A DNA stretch of 12,222 bases from assembly GCA_011176555.1 (NCBI GenBank), contig DUEF01000170.1:1-12222 (forward strand). The letters are read 5' to 3'. Source of the DNA: Caldilineae bacterium. Lineage in GTDB: Bacteria > Chloroflexota > Anaerolineae > J102. Below are positions 6,018 through 12,222 of the stretch, in pieces. A program made the position numbers and the translations under genes. Numbering within the stretch: position 1 is the first letter of the stretch; every line of letters starts with the position of its first letter. The notes below the pieces were generated by a model. That model worked only from the letters and a program-made list of their open reading frames with translations, did no database searches and was not told the DNA's origin.

Positions 6018-8630
6018 TTAATCACGCTCCTCGATGGGCACGTAATCTCGATACATCACGCCATCATAAATCTGTCGTGGTCGGGCGATGCGCTGCTCGG
6101 GATCGGCCAACAACTCGCGCCATTGCGCCACCCAGCCCGCCGTGCGCGGGATGGCGAACATCACCGTGAACATGTTGCGGGGGATGCCAATGGCCTGGTA
6201 GATGCAGCCGGTGTAGAAATCGACGTTGGGATAGAGTTTACGCTCGATGAAGTAATCATCCTCCAGCGCCACTCGTTCCAACTCCAGAGCGATATCGAGC
6301 AAACGGCTCGCTCCGGCCTCGGCAAAAACCTCGTGCGCCATCTGTTTGATGGCCCTGGCGCGCGGATCGTAACTCTTGTACACCCGGTGTCCGAAGCCCA
6401 TCAACAACTCATCGCCACGCTTGACGCGCTCGATGTATTGCGGCACATTTTTCACATCGCCAATTTCGGCGAAAATGCCCAGCGCTTCCTCCGCCGCGCC
6501 GCCATGCCGCGGGCCATGCAGCGAGGCCAGAGATGCAGCCACGCTCACGAAAGGATCGGCCAACGAACTGCCCACCATGCGCATCGTGGTGGCTGAGGTC
6601 GCCTGACCGTGATCCGCCTGCAAGATGAACAGCTTATTCAGCGCCCTTTCCCAGACCGGATTCGGTTCGTAGCGCAATTCCGTCATCTTGAACATCATGT
6701 TCAGGAAATCGCCGGTGTAACTGAGCGTGTCGTCGGGGTAAGCGTAGGGCAACCCCACAGAATGACGGTAAGCGAACGCCGCCAGCGTCGGCATCTTCGC
6801 CACCAGCCGCCGCGTCTGCAACTCCACCGAGGCGGGGTCTTCCACATTGCGAGCGTCAGGATAAAACGTCGAGAGGGCGGAGATCGTGCCGATCAGCACG
6901 CCGACCGGATGCGCGTCATAACGAAAACCATCCAAAAAATGGCGGATGCTCTCATTGACCAACGTGTGATGATTGACATCCCACAACCACTGCTCAAGCT
7001 GCGCTTGCGTGGGCAATTCGCCATACAGCAACAGGTAAGCCGTCTCCAAGAAGGTGGAATGCTCCACGAGCTGCTCGATGGGGTAACCGCGGTAGAGCAA
7101 TACGCCTGCATCACCATCGATGTGCGTGATAGCGCTGCGGCAAGAAGCGGTGTTGTAGAACGAAGGATCGTAGCTCATAATCCCGAAATCGTCGTCATCG
7201 ACCTTGATCTGCCGCAAATCGATGCTACGAATCGCGCCCTCGGCAATAGGAATCTCATAACCCCTGCCAGTGCGACCATCGGTAATCGCGAGACTGCCTG
7301 GTTCCCCACAATCACTTTGCCCTCTGGCTTCTGGCGCTGAGCCCGACCTTTCGGCGAGGGGAACGTAATCTCGCTGCGCCGCGCCGATATAGATCTGACG
7401 CGGTCTGGCGATCCTTTGCTCCGGATCATTGAGCTTCTCCCGCCACTGCGCCAGCCAGCCCACCGTGCGGGGGATGGCGAACATCACCGTAAACATATTC
7501 GTGGGCAAATTCAGCGCCTGGTAAATCACGCCGCTGTAGAAATCGACATTGGGATACAACTTGCGCTCGATGAAATACGGTTCGTTCAGGGCAATCTGCT
7601 CCAGTTCGATGGCAATATCGAGCAGCGGATTGCGACCCGTCACCTCGAAAACATCATGGGCCACCTGCTTGATGATGCGAGCGCGGGGGTCATAGTTTTT
7701 GTACACGCGATGTCCGAAGCCCATCAGCCTGCGTTCGCCGCGGCGCACGCTATCCATAAAAGCGGGGATGTTGGAGACATCGCCGATCTCGTTGAGCATA
7801 CGCAACACCGCCTCGTTGGCTCCGCCATGTCGCGGCCCGAACAGGGCGGACGCGGCCGCCGCAACCGCGGCATACGGGTCGACAAGAGAACTGCCCACCA
7901 CGCGCATGGTGCTGGTCGAGCAGTTCTGTTCGTGATCAGCATGGAGAATGAACAGCACATTCAGCGCTTGCTCCAGCACCGGGTTGGGCTCGTATTGCAA
8001 CTCGGTCATCTTGAACATCATATTCAGGAAGTTGCCGGTGTAACTCAAGCTGGCGTCGGGATACACCACCGGGAATCCCATGAAATGCCGGTAAGCGAAT
8101 GCAGCCAGCGTGGGCAACTTCGCCACCAGCCGCCGCGTCTGCAACTCGATCGAGGCCGGATCGGTGACCCGGCATGCTTCGGGGTAAAAGGTGGACAGAG
8201 CGGCAATCGTGCCCACCAACGTACCCATGGGGTGCGCGTCATGGCGAAATCCCTCCAGAAAACGGCGGATATTCTCATGCACCAAGATCTCGCCTTTGAT
8301 ATCACTTTCCCACTGGTCGAGCTGCTGTTGCGTGGGCAGTTCGCCATAAAGCAGCAGATAGGCCACTTCCAGAAAAGACGCTTGCTCGGCGAGTTGTTCG
8401 ATGGGGTAACCGCGATAGCGCAAAATGCCTTTAGCGCCATCGATGTAGGTGATGCTGCTGCGGCAGGATGCCGTGTTCAGAAACGACGGATCATAGGCCA
8501 TGAGACCAAAATCATCGTCAGCGGCCTTGATCTGCCGCAAGTCAAGGGCCCGGATCGTGCCATCGGTGATGGGAAGGCCGTAGGATTTCCCGGTCCTGTT
8601 ATCGAGAAAATTCAGGTTATCGTTTGTCAT
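6018..8630 (-). CDS. gltA: Tandem-fused double citrate synthase (two complete units in one chain)
   Basis: 870 residues, twice the usual length of about 430. Citrate synthase condenses oxaloacetate with acetyl-CoA at the entry to the TCA cycle. Unit 1 spans 1-429 and unit 2 about 447-870, joined by a flexible linker (SGSAPEARGQSDCGEPGS, 429-446). The units align without gaps at a constant offset of 441 residues; I counted about 290 identities over 419 positions (69%). Equivalents of E. coli H226, H264, H305, R314, D362, R387 and R407 are H233, H268, H307, R316, D363, R388, R409 in unit 1 and H674, H709, H748, R757, D804, R829, R850 in unit 2. The RPRQ(I/L)Y ending is as in E. coli-type bacterial enzymes. 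Unit 2 has changed neighbours (Q671, G675, A677, A713). The ATG at 8630 was chosen because GGAGG lies eight bases upstream; longer in-frame starts would bury it. The linker has no in-frame ATG or GTG, so unit 2 cannot readily be made alone. Confidence 0.93.
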   Translation of the reverse strand: MTNDNLNFLDNRTGKSYGLPITDGTIRALDLRQIKAADDDFGLMAYDPSFLNTASCRSSITYIDGAKGILRYRGYPIEQLAEQASFLEVAYLLLYGELPTQQQLDQWESDIKGEILVHENIRRFLEGFRHDAHPMGTLVGTIAALSTFYPEACRVTDPASIELQTRRLVAKLPTLAAFAYRHFMGFPVVYPDASLSYTGNFLNMMFKMTELQYEPNPVLEQALNVLFILHADHEQNCSTSTMRVVGSSLVDPYAAVAAAASALFGPRHGGANEAVLRMLNEIGDVSNIPAFMDSVRRGERRLMGFGHRVYKNYDPRARIIKQVAHDVFEVTGRNPLLDIAIELEQIALNEPYFIERKLYPNVDFYSGVIYQALNLPTNMFTVMFAIPRTVGWLAQWREKLNDPEQRIARPRQIYIGAAQRDYVPLAERSGSAPEARGQSDCGEPGSLAITDGRTGRGYEIPIAEGAIRSIDLRQIKVDDDDFGIMSYDPSFYNTASCRSAITHIDGDAGVLLYRGYPIEQLVEHSTFLETAYLLLYGELPTQAQLEQWLWDVNHHTLVNESIRHFLDGFRYDAHPVGVLIGTISALSTFYPDARNVEDPASVELQTRRLVAKMPTLAAFAYRHSVGLPYAYPDDTLSYTGDFLNMMFKMTELRYEPNPVWERALNKLFILQADHGQATSATTMRMVGSSLADPFVSVAASLASLHGPRHGGAAEEALGIFAEIGDVKNVPQYIERVKRGDELLMGFGHRVYKSYDPRARAIKQMAHEVFAEAGASRLLDIALELERVALEDDYFIERKLYPNVDFYTGCIYQAIGIPRNMFTVMFAIPRTAGWVAQWRELLADPEQRIARPRQIYDGVMYRDYVPIEERD

Positions 8631-8638
8631 TTGAAAAA

Positions 8639-8643
8639 CCTCC
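8639..8643 (-). promoter_or_regulatory. Ribosome binding site of the double citrate synthase gene
   Basis: GGAGG on the minus strand, eight bases before the ATG at 8630. It fixes the start there and argues against the in-frame ATG at 8645, which would sit directly next to this element. Confidence 0.75.
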
Positions 8644-8672
8644 ATGTTTGGGGATGAGAGGGGTGCGTCCCT

Positions 8673-8701
8673 AGTATAAACGTTTTGGCGTTTCTGGTGA
8701 A
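8673..8701 (-). promoter_or_regulatory. Sigma-70-like promoter of the double citrate synthase gene
   Basis: On the minus strand, TTCACC (8696-8701, 4 of 6 against TTGACA) is followed by exactly 17 bases and then TATACT (8673-8678, 5 of 6 against TATAAT). A start near 8666 would give a leader of about 36 bases. It indicates that the citrate synthase is transcribed separately from the phosphoesterase gene upstream. Confidence 0.6.
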
Positions 8702-8724
8702 GTGGGGAAGATAGCGATATTAGA

Positions 8725-8791
8725 TACTGGATATTGGGTATTTCTTTCCCCTCCCGCTGATCTGCGAATACCAACTACCCAATATCCAATA
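8725..8791. repeat. Inverted repeat between the phosphoesterase stop and the citrate synthase promoter
   Basis: TACTGGATATTGGGTA (8725-8740) is complementary to TACCCAATATCCAATA (8776-8791) at 15 of 16 positions, with a 35-base spacer. It begins three bases after the phosphoesterase stop codon and ends 23 bases before the -35 element of the citrate synthase promoter. It lacks a T-tract. Like the repeat at 5930-6006 it is built from a short quasi-repeated unit (here ATATTGG), but the sequence is different. Confidence 0.6.
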
Positions 8792-8794
8792 CCA

Positions 8795-9658
8795 CTACAC
8801 CCGCACCAACGTAAACAACGTCACCTCTGGCGTGCAGTTGAGTCGTAAGGGCACGCTGATGTTGCCCAGCCCCCGGTTGGTGTAAAGCCACATATCGTTG
8901 ACTCGATATAGCCCGAAATCGTACTTTTGGCCGAGATAGGGGAGCACGAGCGCGCCGGAGCCTGGCAAGCGCACCTGCCCGCCGTGCGAATGACCCGCCA
9001 GTTGCAGGACGCTGCGTCCGTCGGGACCGTAAACATCAGCCAGATCGGGCTCGTGGAGGAGCAGGACGACGGGAGCGTCCGCGGGAGCGCCGGCCAGAGT
9101 CGTATCCAGATCAGGTCGCCCGGCCCAACCATCATCCAGGCCCGCCAACACCAGCGTGCTCCCGCCCAAGGTGATGGGGATGTGCTCGTTGATCAGCAAG
9201 GGAATGCGGGCTTCCCGGAATCCGGCTTTGACCAGATCCACGTCCAGCCAGTAGTCGTGGTTCCCCAAAATGCCGTAAACGCCGTAACGAGCGTTGAGCG
9301 CGGCGATGAGCGGCGCCAATTCGAACATCGCCTCGCTTTCCCGCCACACATAATCGCCCGTGAGCACGGTCAGGTCGGGGTTCAGGCTGTTGGCGACAGC
9401 GACGGCCTTGGCCACGAACGCTGGTCGGGTGTAAGGCAGCAGGTGGATGTCGCTGAGCTGGGCGATGGTGAAGCCCTCGAGCGCGGGCGGCAGGCGTCTG
9501 ATCGGGATGAGGATGCGCTCGACGCTGATTTCGCCCGATTCGTTGCTCAAGGCCAGATAGCCCGTCGTACCGACCACACTCGCGGCCAGGGCCGCACCGC
9601 CGTATTTAAGGAACTGACGCCGCGAAAGCCCCGACGCCTGTCGATTCCTGTCCATCAT
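8795..9658 (-). CDS. Tat-exported metallophosphoesterase (YkuE/YaeI-like)
   Basis: 287 residues. The N-terminus carries a twin-arginine signal: LSRRQFLKY at 11-19 followed by a hydrophobic Ala/Gly segment to about 36, so the folded enzyme is probably exported by Tat with its metals bound. The calcineurin-like metal site is complete: D70 and H72 (SDIH), D102 (GDY), N133-H134 (GNHD), H202 (LLHEPD), and H223/H225 (GHSHGGQ). Relatives of this type hydrolyse phosphomonoesters or phosphodiesters, some acting on lipid-linked substrates; the substrate here is not known. The two ATG codons 9658-9653 follow directly on the TAA of the PLD gene with no spacer and only a weak AAGAAG upstream, so expression is probably by translational coupling. 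Length is normal and no residue is missing. Confidence 0.88.
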   Translation of the reverse strand: MMDRNRQASGLSRRQFLKYGGAALAASVVGTTGYLALSNESGEISVERILIPIRRLPPALEGFTIAQLSDIHLLPYTRPAFVAKAVAVANSLNPDLTVLTGDYVWRESEAMFELAPLIAALNARYGVYGILGNHDYWLDVDLVKAGFREARIPLLINEHIPITLGGSTLVLAGLDDGWAGRPDLDTTLAGAPADAPVVLLLHEPDLADVYGPDGRSVLQLAGHSHGGQVRLPGSGALVLPYLGQKYDFGLYRVNDMWLYTNRGLGNISVPLRLNCTPEVTLFTLVRV

Positions 9659-12222
9659 TTATTCTGAACGAACTTCTTTAGGTGTCACGGGTTTGCCTCG
9701 CTCCCAGTAATACCCGAAAGCGCGCTGGAACTCAGCGATGGCGTCGGGCGAATCGGTGGCGATGTTGTACTCCACCAGGCCGCTGCCATCGCCCCAGGCG
9801 CTGTAATGAAAATTCTGGCTGCCGACGGAGAGGAACTGGTCATCCACCAGGAAGGCCTTTGTGTGCATACGCCCGCTGTAGTAACGGAATTCCGCCTGAT
9901 CGCTGAGACCGCGACGGGCCAACTCCTCTTTCATCACCTGAATGGCCACGCTGTTCTCGATGCCGTTCATGTTCACATCGGTGACCAGCACGCGAATGCG
10001 CACGCCGTTCTTGTCCATCACATCCACCAGGGCCTTCATCCAGGGCAGTGAATCATCCATGGAGCAGAAATCATCCATGACGAAGCCCAGCGAGCAATAT
10101 ATTTTTAGCGAGAAATTGACCTCGAAGATGTCGATGGTGTCCTGAGCCGAGCGGAGCAACGCCTCCAGGGCCCGGTCGCTTTCCGGCCGGTTGTAAGTGC
10201 GCAGCAGAGAAAAGGCCACATCGTCCTGCTGGGTGGGCCGATAGAGCAGCGTTTCGGGCGCGTGATTCGTATCCACCGGCTCGAAGGTGCAATATCTGGT
10301 CCAATCGCCGCGAGGAGGCTCCATGCCGGGACAGACGACCTTCTCCGTTCCGCTCCACAGATCATCGAAATCGGCCACCGCATCCTGAGCCACCGGCCCC
10401 TGAAAGGCCATGCCGAAATCGACCAACGAAATGCCCAGACCGGAAGGGTTGTCCTTGTCCAGATGGAGATAGCTGTAATTGAAGCCGGCAGCGGTGACCA
10501 TGCGACCGTCGATCACGGTAAATTTGGCGTGGCTGTGGGGATTCTGGCCATCGAAGTTCGCCAGTTCCACTTTCCAACCCAGTTGGGGGTTCTCCAACTC
10601 GGGCAATCCCGCCTTCTGGAGTACGTCCATCACGTTCCAGATCTGTTCGCCCCAGGAGAAAGTGGACACTTCGGGATAATTGCCCAGCAGGATGCGCACG
10701 GTGACCCCGCGAGGGTATCGCTCGGGGTGGGCTTTGAGATTGTTGTAGAGCGCGGTGACAGCCTGGGCGAAGACGAAGCCAGGGCTGTCCTCATTCACGT
10801 CCGCCATCCTCTCCATGTTGGTGAACAGCACCTCGTATCGGGCCTGCCGTATTTCATCGGATATGTCGTCGAACCCGCCGTATTCGGTGGCTTTTTTTTG
10901 CGTAAAGACCGGAACCGGATCCGGCAGATACAGCAGCCCCCTGTAGTAGTTCTGGCAAAAGGGAATGAATGCGTCAGCGGGACGGTAGACGCCACTGGTG
11001 AGTACGCCCAAGATGGCGTCGCCGTAGGTGGAGCCGGTGCTGTCGGGGCAGGCGTAGTGGGGCTGGGAGGATTGATGCACCAGTCTGTCGCCATCGGCCC
11101 AGGCCATGTGCATGGCGTTGGTCGGGCCCAGAATCATGGCGGGAGAGAAGAGTTCCTGCGTCGGGGCCACGATGTAGGCCGGGCTCCAGCCGTCATCCCG
11201 CCGCACGCTGTCGTAGAGGAAACTGCCGGGAGCGATGATCCCGAAGTTGTTGGCCACTTGGTCTCCGCGCCAGGCGATATGCACCCGAGCGTGACTGTCC
11301 TCGCTCAGAGCGGGCCTGCCCGAGCAGCCCGGAGCGTCGATCATTTCGGTCGCATCTGAACCCGCGCGCCGGTAGTGCACCCGGCCATCATCGCCACACC
11401 AGGCAGTATGGATGACGCCCGCCCGGTCGCTAAACAGCGTGGGGTCATGGCCCGCTTCCTGTAAGATCTGCGCCGGGAGCCATCCATTGCTCTCATAGCG
11501 GGTCAGAGCGACGCCGTCGGAAGCCTGGTAGGCCAATGCGAACGCCCCGTCCCCCGCAGTCGTCAATTGGGGCCGGGAGCCATCGAAGGGGAGGCAGGCG
11601 GGCGATGCCGGGGGCGGCGTCTCTGCGGGCCAGGTCGAAAACAGCATGGGGCCATTTTCCACTTGCCACACGACCATGACGCCATCCGTCCCATCTATGG
11701 CGATAGCGGGCGCGGCCGGGTTGGAAGCGGTTGGGGCGCAGGCGGGCGCTGGGGATGAGAGCGAAACAGGTGGGGTGCAAGCGTCTCCCGTGCAGCGCGT
11801 GTGCATAATGCGCGCGGGCGACCCTCCCGCCTCCGCTTCTTCCCAAACGACATGCCAATTCCCCCGGCTGTCGGCCGCGACCTGGGGCCTGCTGGCGGAC
11901 GTATCGGGGCTGGTGAGCGACAACGGCTGCTCCCAGAGCGGCTGTCCGAATTCGTTCATCGAGGCGAAACTCAACAGCACCTCGCTGCCGCCGTCGTCTT
12001 GCTGCGCCCAGGCCAGGGCCAGGCGTCCGTCGGGGCTTGCGGCCAAACTCGGCGGATCCGGCAGCGCATCTTCACTTCCGGGCACGGTTTGGGGTTCACT
12101 CCAGGCCACGCCGATGGTTTCAGAGGAAATGGCGGTGGAGGTGCTGGGGGGGTGCATCCCCGCAAAGGCGAAAATCTGGAAGGCTCCTCCCGCCAAATTG
12201 ATGAATAGCATCGCCGCCTCAA
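9659..12222 (-). CDS. Exported seven-repeat propeller-like protein fused to a two-HKD phospholipase D module (5' end probably outside window)
   Basis: From the ATG at 12211 the chain has 850 residues. The first 18 are hydrophobic with no basic n-region, and the frame stays open to the window edge, so the true start of a signal peptide probably lies upstream; GAGG before the 12211 ATG leaves that start possible. Residues about 50-380 contain seven spaced repeats of a strand ending in hydrophobic-Ala/Val-Trp (W68, W123, W182, Y228, W271, W314, W371), as in a seven-bladed beta-propeller of BNR/sialidase style. Residues about 400-845 form a PLD module with both catalytic motifs: H561-K563-D568 and H783-K785-D790, each followed by a Gly-rich Asn-Phe segment (GFNYSY, GSQNFHYS). 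PLD enzymes cut or transfer phosphodiester bonds in lipids or nucleic acids through a phosphohistidine. Cysteine pairs suit an extracytoplasmic protein. It precedes the Tat phosphoesterase without a gap. Confidence 0.85.
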   Translation of the reverse strand, partial: EAAMLFINLAGGAFQIFAFAGMHPPSTSTAISSETIGVAWSEPQTVPGSEDALPDPPSLAASPDGRLALAWAQQDDGGSEVLLSFASMNEFGQPLWEQPLSLTSPDTSASRPQVAADSRGNWHVVWEEAEAGGSPARIMHTRCTGDACTPPVSLSSPAPACAPTASNPAAPAIAIDGTDGVMVVWQVENGPMLFSTWPAETPPPASPACLPFDGSRPQLTTAGDGAFALAYQASDGVALTRYESNGWLPAQILQEAGHDPTLFSDRAGVIHTAWCGDDGRVHYRRAGSDATEMIDAPGCSGRPALSEDSHARVHIAWRGDQVANNFGIIAPGSFLYDSVRRDDGWSPAYIVAPTQELFSPAMILGPTNAMHMAWADGDRLVHQSSQPHYACPDSTGSTYGDAILGVLTSGVYRPADAFIPFCQNYYRGLLYLPDPVPVFTQKKATEYGGFDDISDEIRQARYEVLFTNMERMADVNEDSPGFVFAQAVTALYNNLKAHPERYPRGVTVRILLGNYPEVSTFSWGEQIWNVMDVLQKAGLPELENPQLGWKVELANFDGQNPHSHAKFTVIDGRMVTAAGFNYSYLHLDKDNPSGLGISLVDFGMAFQGPVAQDAVADFDDLWSGTEKVVCPGMEPPRGDWTRYCTFEPVDTNHAPETLLYRPTQQDDVAFSLLRTYNRPESDRALEALLRSAQDTIDIFEVNFSLKIYCSLGFVMDDFCSMDDSLPWMKALVDVMDKNGVRIRVLVTDVNMNGIENSVAIQVMKEELARRGLSDQAEFRYYSGRMHTKAFLVDDQFLSVGSQNFHYSAWGDGSGLVEYNIATDSPDAIAEFQRAFGYYWERGKPVTPKEVRSE

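Noticed and set aside
8631..8774. Longer N-terminus for the citrate synthase from in-frame starts at 8774 or 8645
   Set aside because: The added residues have no similarity to citrate synthase, run through the promoter and the inverted repeat, and ignore the GGAGG before 8630.

Overview
The window looks like a GC-rich bacterial chromosome, most probably from Chloroflexota (Anaerolineae or Ardenticatenia-like). This placement is an inference from gene style: a TPR tail like those of Chloroflexota SARP/ATPase regulators, an AlbA_2-HATPase protein directly behind gyrA, and a lineage-style membrane metalloprotease. No rRNA or marker gene is present to prove it. I saw no tRNA, rRNA, CRISPR array, transposase or phage gene.

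Layout. At the left edge (1-262, + strand) is the 3' end of a TPR-type helical repeat protein. Everything else is on the minus strand and is transcribed right to left. From the right edge, the order is: a large exported protein with seven propeller-like repeats followed by a two-HKD phospholipase D module (9659 to the edge); a twin-arginine metallophosphoesterase that starts on the base after the PLD stop (8795-9658); a citrate synthase gene encoding two complete citrate synthase units in one 870-residue chain (6018-8630) with its own promoter; a membrane-anchored HExxH metalloprotease (4596-5897); gyrA (1706-4279) with an extended -10 promoter and a nearby DnaA box; and an AlbA_2/HATPase/winged-helix protein (318-1709) whose ATG overlaps the gyrA stop.

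How the genes work together. Three transcription units can be argued: PLD plus phosphoesterase (both exported, plausibly acting on phosphodiesters outside the cytoplasm); double citrate synthase, perhaps running into the metalloprotease; and gyrA plus the AlbA_2 protein. Imperfect inverted repeats lie on both sides of the citrate synthase gene (5930-6006 and 8725-8791).

The most unusual item is the fused tandem citrate synthase. By hand alignment its halves line up without a gap at a constant offset of 441 residues and are about 69% identical. Both keep all seven canonical oxaloacetate and catalytic residues, but the second half has lost several conserved neighbours of the active-site histidines. 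Also notable are the GyrA quinolone-region sequence (Ser and Ala where Gly81 and Ser83 of E. coli GyrA would be) and the propeller-PLD architecture.
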